A DNA stretch of 64,000 nucleotides from Leptodontidium sp. MPI-SDFR-AT-0119 (taxonomy: Eukaryota > Ascomycota > Leotiomycetes > Helotiales > Leptodontidiaceae): positions 346,039-410,038 of the forward strand of contig JAHLEZ010000040.1 of NCBI GenBank assembly GCA_020726505.1. Reading direction: 5' to 3'. A program made the position numbers and the translations under genes. Below the pieces are notes generated by a model. That model was not told the origin of the DNA, made no database searches, and saw nothing but the letters and a program-made list of their open reading frames with translations. This document shows, piece by piece, positions 1-12,400 of the stretch. Position 1 is the stretch's first letter. Each line of letters starts with the position of its first letter.

Positions 1-204
1 CATTTCTCCTTACACTCCCTTAGTCGTGGTTATACCTCCTATGTCAACGAAATGGAGGTAGACGGCGACGACGGTAGTTTTGTGTCTGATAGCTAAGCTA
101 TAAATAATAACGACAACTTGCTAGTAGAGGAATTTACCTCACGAGCAAAAGACTTAGCCTAAGAAAAGGCTCCTTCTTAGGCATAGTACGAGATATATAA
201 CATC

Positions 205-3200
205 TTGACCTTACGAAGCTTCTTGGCGGACTAACACTCACTACTTACATCGCTTTCTCTAAGAATAGACTTACGTACAAGCTGCCCGCACTTCTTGATT
301 CCGGAGTTAATAGTTATTGTTTTATTAATCACTCTCTTTTAAAGTCTCTTTCTTTCTTCTTGAAACCTTCAATTCACCTACTGCCTTCACCTGTCCCTAT
401 TAAAGGATTTGATAGTCGAACTGGCTAGACTATTAGCTACTACACCACATTGAATTTGATAGTCGACAAGCGTCTGTAGTTATTTACTCCTTTCCTAATT
501 ACTTACTTGGGCAACTATGGGGTAATTATTAGAAGATTATGGCTAGAGCATCACGAGGTACTCTTAGATGCCGCCAAACGACGGCTTATCTGGCCATCGG
601 ACTACCCCCTAATAGTGAGTTACAGTAAACTAATTAAGGTCTGAGACTTACATGTATATAAGATTCACTAACGCCACTAGCGTGACGCCGAGCGTAGAGA
701 CGCTAAGTTGCGTGAATTTTGGAGCCACTATGATCCCTAATTCCCGGAGTCGACTTCGACAGTTAACTCACTACCTTTGGACTTAGTGCTAGGTATAAAT
801 ACCTTAGACTTAGCCTTTCTCTTAAGTCAATAACGGTCAATAAAATTCACCGGGAAGTTCATAGGAAGGAGTCGAGTAACTACTCTTCCGCTAAACCTTG
901 GGTTATGCTCTGATCCTATAGTAGATTCTAACTGGCGCGCCAAACTAAGTTCCGACATAAGTACTAACTCTCCCTTAGTACCCTTAATAACTTCGGAAAC
1001 GACTACTGCTGTCAGTTCTACGCTCGCTGTCGATCCCCGAGAAGTGACGACTACACTGTCGTAAAATCAAGGTCCCTAGTAAAGAGAACCCCTAGTAAGT
1101 TCCGGAGTCGACAATATAGTTAGACTGACGAATGATAATCGTTTGGAAATCTGTGTTAGCTTAATATCTGTAGACGCTAAACTAAAGAATAAGAGTGTTA
1201 CTGACAATTTATTTTCCCCCTTATTCGCCCCTTCCACGCGTAGAACATATACTAAGGATTACGCTAATTCACTTCGGAAGATGTAAACGCAGCTCTCTCT
1301 CACACACGACTTGACTATAAATGCCCTTATTTCTCCTGAAGTCCGTACTATATATCGGAAATATTATTATAAGAAGGCTCTCCGACGCTCCGCCGTGGAG
1401 ATCTTTTCGATTAACGCCGTAGCGTTTTATAGGTCGATGAAACGGAAGTCTAGAGATGAGATATTTGTAGTGACTCTTTAAGAGATTAATGCCTTAATTA
1501 ATCAAAGAAACTAAGAGCGAGAGAAAGCCGCTGCTATATTAGCTTTAACTGTCGAACTCACTTACCGTCGCTAGTTAGTTATGTAGTTTGCACTTTCTAT
1601 TTAAGAGTTAGACGCTGAATTAGTGGTTCCCCCGGAATACGTTAATTAGACTCACGTATTCTTTAAAGTAGAAAGTGATATTTTCCCCTCTTATCGCTTG
1701 TACGATTACAGAATTAAGCTAGAAGGAGAGGGTGAGAAAGCACTCAAGTATTTGCTATTATATAAGATGTCGACTGAAGAACTTGAGGCTGTCAAAGAAT
1801 ATATCACGGATAACTTAGATAAAGGATTTATTGAGCCGTCTTAGGCACTATTCACTGCCCCTATTTTCTTTATTAAGAAGCCGAATAGCTCCCTGCGGTT
1901 ATGTATTGATTTCTGAGTGTTGAATTCCCTTACTTAGAAGGACTGATACCTCTTACCTTTAATTAATGAGACCTTAGCTCGCATTACTAATGCTCGTATT
2001 TTCACTAAATTGGACATTCGTTAAGCCTTCTACTGAATCTGAATGGACCTAGTATTAGAGGAATACACAACTTTCCACACGAGATACGGCGTATATAAGT
2101 GTAAAGTTCTTTTATTTGGCTTAACTAATGGACCTGCCACCTACTAGCGCTACATAAACAATATTCTCTTCGATTACCTTGATGATTTCTGTACAGCGTA
2201 CTTGGACGACATTCTTATATACTCTGAGGATCCTTTATAACACTAGCTCCACGTTAAAAAAGTGCTTTAACGCCTTAACGACGCTAGGTTACAAGCCGAC
2301 CTAAAGAAGTGTGAGTTTGGAATAACGTAAACCAAGTACTTAGGATTTATTATATTAACCTCTAGCCTAGAAGTTAATCCCGAGAAGGTCTCCGTCGTTC
2401 GTGAATAGACTTACCTTAGCTCTGTCAAAGGTGTGTAGTCCTTCCTTAGTTTTTGTAACTTCTACTAGAGATTTATCTACGACTATAGTATTATAGCGAA
2501 ATCTCTTGTTTAACTAATTAAGAATAACGTTCCCTTCCACTTTATTATAGAGTGCGAAGACGCCTTCGACCTCCTAAAACATACTCTCACGTCTACGCCT
2601 CTCTTAAGACACTACTGACAAGATTTACCTTGCCTCCTAGAGACAGATACTAGTGATAGTGTTGTGGCTGGAGTCCTTTCCTAATAGTATAGCGACGACT
2701 AGTTCCTTGTTACTTTCTTTTCAAAAACCATATTACCTACTAAACTCAATTACGTAATACACGACAAAGAGATACTAGCCATTATTAGATCCTTTAGGCA
2801 CTGGCGTGTTGAGTTAGTAGGAGCCCCCTATTAAGTCCGTGTTGTGATAGACTATAAGGCCTTGGAATACTTTATAACCTCTAAGTAATTAAATGCTAGA
2901 CAAGCACGATGGGCAGAGCTTTTAGCGGACTATAACTTTATGATCACGTACTGCCCTGGAATCTATAACCCCCTAATAGACGCACTTTCCTGTAAGTTAA
3001 ACGAGTTAGATCTATAGAACTCTGCGAAGAAGACTTAACGCCTTTAATAACTCTTACGCTAAGACTAAGTTGACCCTAACTTGCTGTTTATAGAGTTGCG
3101 GCCGCCTGACGACGCTGACACGCTAGTGGCCGATATTGAGCTCACTGCCCTCACACTAACATTCTCCGTTGTACAGTAGATTTTGGAGGCTAATCGCACT

Positions 3201-4690
3201 GCTCCTTCCTTATAGGCTCTATGTAAATAAGTTGTATTAGACTCTCTAAGTAAACTCAGCCTAGAGGGTGACTTCTTACTCCACGACGGCCGCCTCTTGG
3301 TCCCCGATGTCGATCACCTCCGAACCCTCCTCATACAAGAGGTCCATGATCGAGTCACCACAGCGCACCCCAGTGCTAAGAAGACGATTCAAATACTCTC
3401 TTCTCAGTACTAGTAACATAAAATCACGTCGACAGTCTAGTAATATTGCCGTAACTATTATACCTACCGACGAATTCAAGTACCCCAGGATAAAAAGCCC
3501 GGACTCCTCTATCCTCTCCCCGTTCCGTCTAGACTATAGGAATATATCACCGTGGACTACTACTCTTTCACTAAAGACAAGTATGGATTCGACAACGTCC
3601 TTGTCTTTATTAATAGATTCAGTAAACAAGCGATTAGTATCCCTTACTAGAAGACGACAGATGCTCGGAAGCTAGCTATTATATATATATACTATGTGTA
3701 TCGTTACTTTAGCGCTCCCTTGACTATCACTTTTAATAGAAGCCCCTAGTTTGTCTCTAGGTTTTGGACCGCCCTTGGCAAGATCCTCGGAACTAAGAGA
3801 CAACTGTCCGCTACTGACTACCTACAGACAGATGGCCAGACCGAAGTGTACAACTAATACCTACAGAAGCGACTCTAACCTTTCGTTACGTACTACTAAG
3901 ACGACTAGTCAAAGTACCTCCCTATCATAGACTACGCCTAGATGTCCCTCCCACACGATTCCCTAGGGGGACTCTCTCTATTTAAGGTAGTCTATAGATA
4001 TACACCACGTATAGATTAGGACTGGAAAATTGACTTGCTAGACTCAGCTACCCCCGCTAATAAGTTAAACACTTAACAAGCCATTGACTATACTCAACGC
4101 CATAAGAAAGTATAGGACATAACTCGGTCGAACCTTACTGTGGCCTAAGCCAAGATAGCCAGGTCCTATAACGCCTCTCGCCGCGATGTCGACTTTAATA
4201 AAGACAGCCTAGTCTGGCTTGACATACGCTACTTTAAGACACTCCGTCCCTCCAAGAAGTTAGATATACCAACTAATGGACCATTTAGAGTACTCGAGAA
4301 GGTAAGACACTTATACCGCCTGGAATTACTAGCGAGTATAAAGATCTATAACGTCTTTCCGGCCAGTAAGCTTCGCCGGGACTCTAACGATCCCCTACTA
4401 GGCCAAGTACAGGATGCCCCCCCGCCGATCAATATTACAGGCGACGACGAGTGGGAACTAGAAGAAGTACTTGCCTGCCGTAAGAAGGGCAAAACTCTCT
4501 CCTACCGTGTCACTTAGCTTAATCAGGACGTTGACTTAGACTAGTACGACGCTTCTGACCTCAAGTACGCCCCACACAAAGTCAGGGACTTCCACCTTAG
4601 TCACCCCGAGCAGGCAGGACCCCCTACTAAGCTACCTGAATGGATCAAAGCATGGGAAGACGGTGTTGACGACTACGACGACCTCGATAG
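205..4690 (+). pseudogene. Gypsy pol polyprotein remnant (G1)
   Basis: Broken pol reading frame of G1. Protease: Asp-Ser-Gly active-site motif at 297-305, preceded by a Leu-rich stretch. Reverse transcriptase: about 1740-2300, with an intact YLDD box at 2199-2210 and a KLDIRQAFY-like motif near 2010-2035 (the Gln is now TAA). RNase H: about 2600-3000, with a TDTSDS stretch. Integrase: about 3300-4150. Its first Asp is in a TVDYY motif near 3550, the second is Asn (TFNRSPQF near 3735, consistent with G-to-A), and the Glu is in TDGQTE near 3830. A chromodomain-like tail at 4430-4640 is rich in acidic and aromatic residues. Dozens of TAG, TAA and occasional TGA codons interrupt it. It would have encoded the enzymes that copy and integrate the element; it is dead. 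Confidence 0.93.
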
Positions 4691-4746
4691 TGACAAAGAG
4701 ATAGACCAACGCTCGAGGACGAGCTTTTTTCGGAGGGGGGGGGTAG

Positions 4747-4995
4747 TGTGACGACCGGTACGATGCCCAGAGCCTCATTTCCACCGGCTCCACTTAGTAC
4801 TGCCCGATCGGGACGTACCGAGATTACCATGGTGCTAGGCATACCAACCTCTTGTATATAGACTTCTTCTTTCTTTACCTTCTTTCCTCTGTAGTTGTAG
4901 ATTCTAAGTTGATGCTTGGTATCGTCATATGTCCTGTGTTGATATGTGAGGCGTCAGTTACACGTGATTGCCGTCTTTCTAGGGCAAGCGTCACA
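4747..4995 (+). repeat. 3' LTR of G1 (249 bp)
   Basis: Starts TGTGACGACCGG and ends GGCAAGCGTCACA, a TG...CA LTR with a 7-bp inverted end (TGTGACG/CGTCACA). A G run at 4735-4743 just upstream is the polypurine tract. The reverse complement recurs at 14357, 28159, 35356 and 36563. The G1 copy is G+C-richer than most of the others. Confidence 0.93.
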
Positions 4996-5459
4996 GCTAC
5001 TAATAACAACACCTTTTATAATTACTTCTTGCGTAAATTACAACTTCGGTTTAACCTTAATCCCCGACAACTTCTTAATCTCCCTCGTTATAGATTTCAA
5101 GGTCGATCAAGTCGAATTAAGTGCTAGGCCTATATAAACGACCTCGTTTATAAACTAATTTACAAGACCTTGAGATGTGGCACCTGCGTAGACGTAGAGG
5201 CGCTAGTTAATTAAGTTGTGGAGGGAAATGCGGTTTTTCTACTTATTCTTGCTACTCTTAGCGTTATTATAAAAGTATAAACGTTTGTATTATTTATTAT
5301 AGGCAGTAACGAGCGTCGGAAATAGTAGACTAATATTTGCTCTACTTTTATTCCTCTTAATATTAATACTCGGTGGAATTCCTTATATTTAATAATAAAA
5401 GTAGCCTAATAATATAAGGCAAAGATCTCCTGATATAATTAACTTCACGTCGTGTGTAA
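4996..5459. other. Spacer between the G1 LTR and the hAT remnant
   Basis: A+T-rich sequence with no frame I can support. It may hold the left end of the hAT element, but I could not find terminal inverted repeats or an 8-bp target duplication by eye. Confidence 0.4.
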
Positions 5460-6260
5460 ATACCTTATACTTTTAGAGTTAGATTAGGAGCTTTCTAGGC
5501 AAGTTAAACGTTATATGTGGCTATTCTATAAGCGTACGCTTATAGTTTCAAAGATAGCTTTAAATCTTGATGGCTATATTAGAAGGATGTGGAATATAAC
5601 AGACCTTCTAAAAGACGTCTCTTTTAGTAGAGAGGCCTATAGAGATATTTATATTAATCTCTAATAAGCTTTTAACGCCGCTAAAGAGACTTTAAAGAAG
5701 TAGACTAATAAGATGTTTAAATGCGACCTCTATTTTGCAGCTTAAGTACTTAATCCTCGATATAAATTCTCCTTACTTCGAGTATAATATAGCGAGGACG
5801 TAGAAGATTTGATTTTACGAATTAAGGCATAATTTAAAAAGAACTACTCTTATATAGCAACTTTTATTGTGGCGGCGCTATTAAATCAGGAAGAGCGACC
5901 TTCGTATATTAACTAATATGAGTGGCTTCTTTTACAACGCGCTAAAGAGCTTAATGTTGTGCCTAATTAAGCTAATCTTATTACGGATTTTAATCGATAT
6001 TTCAACGATCTAGTAGTTGTTGATTAGGACTTAAGTATAAAGGACTTTAATTTAAAGTGGTAGAAAGCTTCTGAATTCTAGTATTCTTTAGTCGCCAAAG
6101 CCGCTAGAGATCTACTAGCTATTCCTAGCGCTGAAGTTAATATTAAACGCTTGTTTTCTAAAGGTCGAGATGTAATAAGGATTCGCCGCATGGCTATAGA
6201 CGCCGATTTAATAAGGATTTTGCGTCTACTAAAGAGCCACTTTAATACCTAAGACAAGGA
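5460..6260 (+). pseudogene. hAT-family transposase remnant
   Basis: One plus-strand frame broken only by TAG/TAA codons reads as the C-terminal half of a fungal hAT transposase. An 'LNPRYK' motif lies near 5750-5770, typical of the catalytic core. The dimerisation region near 6055-6245 contains a Trp-Trp-like pair (the second now TAG), 'AARDLLAIPSAEVNIKRLF', 'GRD' and 'RIRRMAIDA', the usual order of the hAT C-terminal domain. The N-terminal zinc finger and first catalytic Asp are not recognisable. Codons lost are mostly CAG/CAA and TGG, as expected from RIP. The frame ends near 6250. I judge it a RIP-killed DNA transposon; the element ends are undefined. Confidence 0.85.
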
Positions 6261-6568
6261 AATCAGGGATTAAGCTAGAGCTCAATTGGAAGAGAAATAA
6301 CGAGCGCATGAAGTAAGAAAAATTAACTAAGGAGCCAATTAGGAGCCTTAGAATTAAGCTTGATTAGCAAGTCAGAGCTTTTATTAAGTTGTGGAAACTA
6401 TGTAATTTCGGGTGGGAAAGTGGATAAATATCTAAGGATCTAAGGCATAGGACCCCCCCTAAAATTACATATAAATAAACCTATTTTCAATGAACTGAAC
6501 CCTCTTTTTACTATTCGCCACCCCTAAGTTTAACGTTCAATTCAGCCACCCCTAATTCAGCTGAATAG

Positions 6569-9500
6569 ATGAAAATTCGCCGAATTTTCACTTTCATTTA
6601 TTCATTGTCCAGACCTAATGGCAATGGCAATGGAAATAACCAATCAGTCGACACCAATACAAGGAAGCAGCTACCTACGAAAGATGACCCCAAGGATCCT
6701 CAAGATAATATTGAAGCATCAGCGATCCATGATGACCAGCTCGGCGATTCCGAAACCAGGGCTGATATTGAGAAAGAAGTGACATTCTATCAAAGCCTTG
6801 CCAAAAAGGTCATTGAAGATCAGGAGGATGCAGACGACGTCGAGTGCAAAGCTGGGATAGCTGCCTATCCAATATTAGTTCCGAATTTGATGGAGGGAGA
6901 GAAAGACAGACTGGAAGAAAGAAGCAGACAGGCCATTTTACACATAGCCTACACTGAATTGAGGGTCAAAACCCTGGAGAACGATGTGAAGAAGCTTCGA
7001 AGAATTGTCGACGGTTTACCAGAAGATTTCGAGATTGCGAAACCAGGAACCAAATCTGTATATCTCCATCAGCTAAAACGATCTGCCGCTCCTGAATTCC
7101 GATTGACCGAAGAATCGGGAAAGATTCTGCCACATCTGCAGCCTGCACTAGAAGTTCTTCTTGTCGAAAAGGGTCCTGGTTCGAATGAAACCAAGGGTGG
7201 AGACAATGCCGTTGGCCAACGATCACCACAGGCTATAAGAATTCGGCCAATTCTTCTAGGCAGGCACCTTGGAAAGATTTCTGGTCAAGGCATGGAGCCA
7301 GTAGGCCCAAGCACACGGAACGGAACATCTCTGACATCTGCATTCATGGTTCGAAAGCCATTCAAGCTCTTCTGCGAATTTGAAAAGCAGATCAGAGCGA
7401 GTATCGCAGAATTGGAAATTCAAGTCGTCAAGAACGCCAAAGCCGAAGCGCAAGAAACGCCGAACACCAAGCGTAACCGTGTTGAATACGACGACAATGA
7501 TCTGCTTATCGATCTGAAACTGCTACTAGAATTCCTTGATGTCGACTTGAAATCAACGCTAGAGTTGAGAGGCAAGATCAAGGATGGTACAGCACCACGA
7601 TCGAATACGAAGATTTGTGGCATCTATTCAATGTGGGAGAGAACGTGATACAAAACCCTGGAGTATCTAAAGTCTATCGAGTTATCAACTTCACAGTGAG
7701 GACACGCCATACACCTGGTGTCAAAAACTGAAATTTCATGCTAAGGAAACTATCTAGGGCGGCCGCGAGATTTTGATTTCCAAGACTCACTCTGAGCACA
7801 AGCCTGTCGCAGTTGATGGCTTTGCGATAGATTGCTATAACCTCGGTTTTGATGGTTCATCGTTTGGACCTAAATTCACCTTATTTTATATCCGGAAGTC
7901 CGTTCCCCTTCTTCTCAAACGAGGAACAATGGCAGCCTATTATTGATATCCAGCGCTAATTACAGAACAGATTTCAAGGCACAAGAATTATAACTTCTTT
8001 GGCTGTCTTCCCCTTGAGACTTGATCCAACACACGAGGCCATCGAAAAAGATATCGTCGATCGAGGCTCAAGATACCTCGAACTGACCAAACTTCCATAC
8101 GCGCACAAATTGCTAACAGGAACGACGTTAGATGAGCCAGCAGAAGAAGTACTAACTCCTTCTAAAGTTTGAGAGTAAAAAATAACATTCTTCCTTCACA
8201 GATTGATGCTCAGATCATCGTTGACACGACCTTTGCGATTAATAGAAATCCCCAATGGAACCAAGACATGGACTATAGTAGTTTCAGCTTGACTGAGGGT
8301 GACAGCCGTGAAACACAAGCTCCGCCCTATTGCACGCATACAAAGTTCAGGGAAGGATGTGGGTCTCTCTTTAAACTATTAAGATCCAATCGAGTGGCGC
8401 CGTTCATTTGCTTACTATTCCAGGCTGCGGAAGTGACACAGTGCAGAAAGATCTTGAAATGGACAAGTCCAAAGTTGAGGAATATATCCAGACGAATGCC
8501 CATGCCTTGAGGCTCTTTCCAGCAAGTGATCTTGCCGCGAAAGACAGAATATTGCTTCCTCATTGGGCATATGGATTTGTCCTCAGAAGCCGCCAGTGGG
8601 ATATGCCATAAGGTACATTTTTATCATTAACTTGAAGCTGATGCGAACAATAGTAACAGTGAACATCAATGATTTCTCAGATGTTATTTATGAAAACAAC
8701 TTCGATAGTCTAGTGCTGCATGCCCCAATCGTTGTCTCTGCGTCTTCATTTGACTAACATCATAGCAGACCTTCTGGACATAAGGAAATAGTTAAAGCAC
8801 TGGTCAGAAATCATGCAAGAAGTTCGACAAATTCGATCGCTATCTCGAGTTTGGGGGCGTCCATGGATTTAGTCAGAGGCAAAGGTGCGTTTGTAGATTC
8901 CGATTCAATGCAATGACTAACTTGAGTATCAGGCAAGGGTTTGATCATCCTTCTCCACGGCGAACCAGGTCTGTTACCACCCATTACCAACAAAGAATTA
9001 TTTCAGCGAATTGACCATGTTGAAGGCGTTGGAAAAACCTCGACCGCAGAATGCGTTGCGGATCTTATTGAACGTCCACTGTTCCCGGTGACTTGCGGGG
9101 ATATTGGAGAAACAGCCGCAGAAGTTCAGAACTCTCTTGATAAAAATTTCCAACTAGCTTACAAATGGGGTTGCGTCCTTTTTCTTGACGAAGCCGAGTG
9201 AGTGCAAATCCTCCTCGAAGCTGCATAATCTGGATCTTAGGTGGCTGACCTACTTGCAGTGTGTTCATGGCCAAGAGGTAAGCAAGACTCTCCAGCAAAT
9301 TGTACATGTTGTCCGTGAAAAATCGTGTTGAAAATCAAATTTCTTAGGAATAAGACGGACCTTCGACGAAACGCGGTTGTTAGCGTGTTTCTCCGCACTC
9401 TTGAGTATTACAGTGTAAGTCAGCGAAACAGAAGCAAAATAGCGCTAACATTTTAGGGTATACTATTCTTGACCACTAACCGTGTTGGAAGCATCGACCC

Positions 9501-10328
9501 TGCCTTCAAGTCTCGGATACACATGAGTTTATTCTATCCACACCTCGGTCTCGATGCAACCCTCCAGCTCTACAAAATCCTCCTTGACAGGACTCTTGCA
9601 GAACAGAAAGCCTCGAAGAAAGTGGACTTCAAGGTCAAGTCAAAAGAGATCATGAGCTTTGCCAAGTCACACTACAAGCGCCTGACGAAGGAAGGGCTCA
9701 TCACATGGAATGGAAGGTAAGACATCTACATACCACTCTCCAGTCCAGAAATTTAACAGCTTTCTAATCAAACCAACTTGGAAGGCAAATTCGGAACGCG
9801 TTCCAAATTGCTATTACGCTTGCGGAGTACAGCTCTCGTTAGTTGGGGACGCAGTCCACGACACTCGGAAAGGAACAATTTCGAATTGTTGCGGAAGCTT
9901 CCAAGGAATTCGATCTCTACATGAAAGACACACTCGGAGCTACAGACGCAGACCTGGCTAGGCGAGAAGACATTCGGTACGATAGATTTGGCGGTTATGA
10001 TACGAGCAATACTCCTGCATTCGGCTCGACTCGAAGTAGAGAAGGGAATCTTCGCCCTGCTGGACGAAATTCCAAAGATCCTGAGAGCGAGAGCGAAAGC
10101 GAAGAGTCATTTGACATGGACAATGAAGAAGATGGTGACGACAATGATGAAGAAAAGGAAACTCTGCCACGCGTTGGAGATACATATTCCGCAACGGCTA
10201 AAGACAAGCATGTTGTCGTGGGTTCCTCGAAAGGCCAAAGTGCTACTGGGTCGAGTCAAGTGCAGATGGCAGAGTTCGAAGAGTTCTTGAGGTTCCAGGA
10301 GATGAAGAAGAAGAGAGGGAAATACTAG
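6569..10328 (+). pseudogene. Fungal AAA+ ATPase gene with introns, decayed
   Basis: Reads as the large filamentous-fungal AAA+ family with an N-terminal domain of unknown function (DUF7025-like) and one ATPase module. The first 359 codons (6569-7648) are open and carry charged, helical stretches. The expected continuation ('EDLWHLFNVGENV') is in another frame from about 7600, so there is a 1-base shift near 7590, and several more shifts follow to about 7960. Walker A 'GEPGVGKTS' is split by an intron at 8969-9025. Walker B 'VLFLDEAD' precedes an intron at 9198-9259; further GT-AG introns fit at 8885-8935, 9278-9347, 9415-9456 and 9717-9784. Sensor-1 'LTTNRVGSIDPAF' and the arginine-finger 'SRIH' lie near 9470-9525. 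In-frame TAA at 8609-8611 and TAG at 9840-9842 fit C-to-T changes. The tail (10080-10165) is Glu/Ser/Asp-rich and ends in a basic 'MKKKRGKY'. Codon use and G+C look host-like. A remote role in ATP-driven remodelling is family knowledge only. Confidence 0.87.
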
Positions 10329-10719
10329 AAGTCTTGATTAGTTCCTTTATTTCTGCCTTGGGGGGAGGCTAAATCAAGTGTCGTGAGTACCGGCAGTTCA
10401 GACGTTGAGTAGAGTCAAAGTACACAGGCAGGGCGGGGATTGGTTTCTGAAGCGCAAATATGGACAGTAAGACCAGGGGCACGAAGAGGTGAGGGTCACT
10501 TTGTTAAGCAAATTTTAATTAGATTAAGCAGAGATCAAATCCTTCATTCTTGCGCCCGGGCTCTACTTTTCTTGTTTGGCGATCGTGAAGTTTTAACGTC
10601 TGAACTTTTGATACCTAACAAATGCTGGTGTTGGTCACAAGTTTAATAGAAAGCAGCTGCTGGAATGATCAGCGTACAAATTTCTGTTGTCTGAGATTTT
10701 ACTGAATACAGAGATTCTA
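10329..10719. other. Downstream flank of the AAA+ gene
   Basis: About 390 bases of mixed composition. No gene, RNA or repeat that I can support; it presumably includes the 3' untranslated region. Confidence 0.4.
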
Positions 10720-10909
10720 TCCCCTTAGGTGCCACTAGGAGCGCCCTCCTGCAGGCCCTGTAAGACTCCCTGTACCGAGCCCCTAAGAAGCGACAAATAG
10801 TGTTTTGTTCGGGCTAGAACACGCTATTCGATTACCGATGGTCCCGCTATACCCTTTTGGGCGTAGCGGCACGTGCCCATAGGGAGGGCGCTTATGGCAC
10901 CTAAGGGGA
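10720..10909. mobile_element. 190-bp MITE-like inverted-repeat element
   Basis: The left end reads TCCCCTTAGGTGCCACTAGG and the right end is its near-perfect reverse complement (CCTAAGGGGA at 10900-10909), with about 30 bp of matching ends including the inner GCGCCCTCC/GGAGGGCGC. Both sides are flanked by TA (10718-10719 and 10910-10911), as expected for a Tc1/mariner-type target duplication. The interior has its own stem (GGGC...GCCC near 10858-10878). There is no coding capacity and no visible RIP, so it is probably single-copy or below the RIP length threshold. Confidence 0.7.
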
Positions 10910-12007
10910 TAGCTTTAATCATTTGGATCCCCATACACTTAACAAAATCCCAGTAAAAAATCAAGCATTTCGATGCTGAGAAATTCTTTTCCGCTGCCCT
11001 TGCCCCGCGTTTTTAGTTTGTTTACTCCCGATCTACCCCGCACCTCGCTTAATTGGCACCGCGGGTCTCGTTGTCCCGTTTCACTTGAAGACTACTGCAT
11101 GAGGTCAGAGTTTCTGGCAAATGTTTCGGTGGTTCAAGCTGCGAAATATTCTCTTTGTTTCAGTTTGTTTCAGCGAGTACATAGCAATCAAATTGGCTTT
11201 AGTTATGGGTGTAAATTCTTCCGAGACAATATGATGCTACGATAGCTCATGGGACGATCTAACAAACAGTAACGTGCAAAGCGTAAGATATAACAGAGTG
11301 TGCTTTAAATCTGATGTCGTTGTATTTTCTACCTTGATTCAAAGTCTTTATAACTTGGACATTGCCTTCATTGTTGTGCCGCGCCCCAAAAAAACAAATT
11401 ATTGTGGAGGAAGCAGCCATGACAGGTTCACTGGAGGTCAACCTAATTTTGCGCGCAGCAGCTACTCAACGAGGTTTACAAAGAATTGTATTCTGATTTC
11501 TATCGTGTTGGTTTCTTCCGAGGTGATATCACAAAAACACGCGAAATAGCGTCAATAAATTAAGTAATTAAGTAGTCAAAAGATGCAATTGCAGTATCGG
11601 TGAAGCTTCATTCAGTTGTATTCAGTCTGGCTCTTTCAGAGAGGGAAGTAGCTAGACTATATAGTGAGTAGTGCTGAAGCTAGTGTTACAGAAGAAGGTT
11701 ATGCCAATGAATACACGTGATGTTACCGACAATCGAGTGTATGAAGCTTCTAAAAGGCTCTCCTTATGACTCAGACCGGTTCGCGCGCCACCGCGACACT
11801 TCCACCACTGCACGTGATTTTTTCGCCTGAACCAATCTCCATACAAAGCCACCACGAGCGCGATCTCAGCTTTTAAGCTTCAATTTCCTACTCGACATCT
11901 CAGACATAGCTCTCAAGAGCACCAGAAGTCTCTAGTGAGATGCATCATTCCTATCCACTCGAAACGGCAAGCTTCCTTGATTTTGACAATCTGGCAGCAT
12001 ACCAATT
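10910..12007. other. Intergenic region
   Basis: Just over 1 kb of host-like composition between the small inverted-repeat element and the membrane-protein gene. Short open frames occur but none has a recognisable product. Pyrimidine-rich stretches near 11860-11930 may be the promoter/5' leader of the downstream gene. Confidence 0.35.
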
Positions 12008-12400
12008 ATGGTTTCCCAACCAACCCCGTCAATCGATCTCGAGAAGTCCTTGGCTTCGGTCACGCCATGTGTCACCTCGGATGCTACGAAGCGCGTCGAG
12101 CGACAGATTCTTCTCCAGCGCGTCGTCGATCTTCGAAAGGATATCGAGAGATTCAACAATAGCCTCCTGGAGCAGCCAATCTCCATGCTCTCCGTGCTCG
12201 AGGTTATACGAACCATCATTAAGCTCATCTTCCTAATCTTCGCCATGGCCGTGTGCTTCGTCTTGCTCTTCGCTGCATCCCTCGCTGCCATCTTCTTGTT
12301 CATTGGCTTATGCTACGATCTCTTCGTCCTCGTCAATAATATCATCGATGTTCCAATCAAGCTTGTTGAATCCGTGCGAGATCTTCAAGTATCTCAGTAG
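12008..12400 (+). CDS. Small membrane protein of unknown function (130 aa)
   Basis: Intact 130-codon frame ending in TAG, with codon use and G+C unlike the RIP-damaged surroundings. Residues 28-55 are charged and could form a short helix or coiled coil (ERQILLQ..DLRKDIERF). Residues about 68-112 are strongly hydrophobic, long enough for two closely spaced membrane segments with a very short turn, followed by a short amphipathic tail. There is no signal-peptide-like start. I chose the first Met in this frame; another frame has an ATG at 11940, but that product is Ser/Arg-rich and featureless. I do not recognise the family. It is the only gene here that looks translatable. It sits between the dead AAA+ gene and the MITE that precedes rvt. 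Confidence 0.6.
   Translation: MVSQPTPSIDLEKSLASVTPCVTSDATKRVERQILLQRVVDLRKDIERFNNSLLEQPISMLSVLEVIRTIIKLIFLIFAMAVCFVLLFAASLAAIFLFIGLCYDLFVLVNNIIDVPIKLVESVRDLQVSQ

Larger units (their letters stand above)
1..4995 (+). mobile_element. Ty3/Gypsy LTR retrotransposon G1, 5' end outside the window
   Basis: Internal region and 3' LTR of a Gypsy element. Domains run protease, reverse transcriptase, RNase H, integrase and a chromodomain-like tail. The same family recurs on the minus strand as G2 and G3; against full-length G3 (7,444 bp) about 1.8 kb of gag, leader and 5' LTR lies to the left of the window. G1 also lacks about 0.65 kb between protease and reverse transcriptase (junction near 1140-1240) that both G2 and G3 have. 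In-frame TAG and TAA at former CAG and CAA codons show RIP. No target duplication can be checked because the left end is missing. Confidence 0.95.

Noticed and set aside
3268..3675. 135-codon plus-strand ORF inside G1
   Set aside because: It is out of frame with the integrase, whose motifs run through the same bases in another frame.
4852..5137. Overlapping ORFs of 91 and 63 codons
   Set aside because: They lie across the end of the G1 LTR and its flank, with no family signature.
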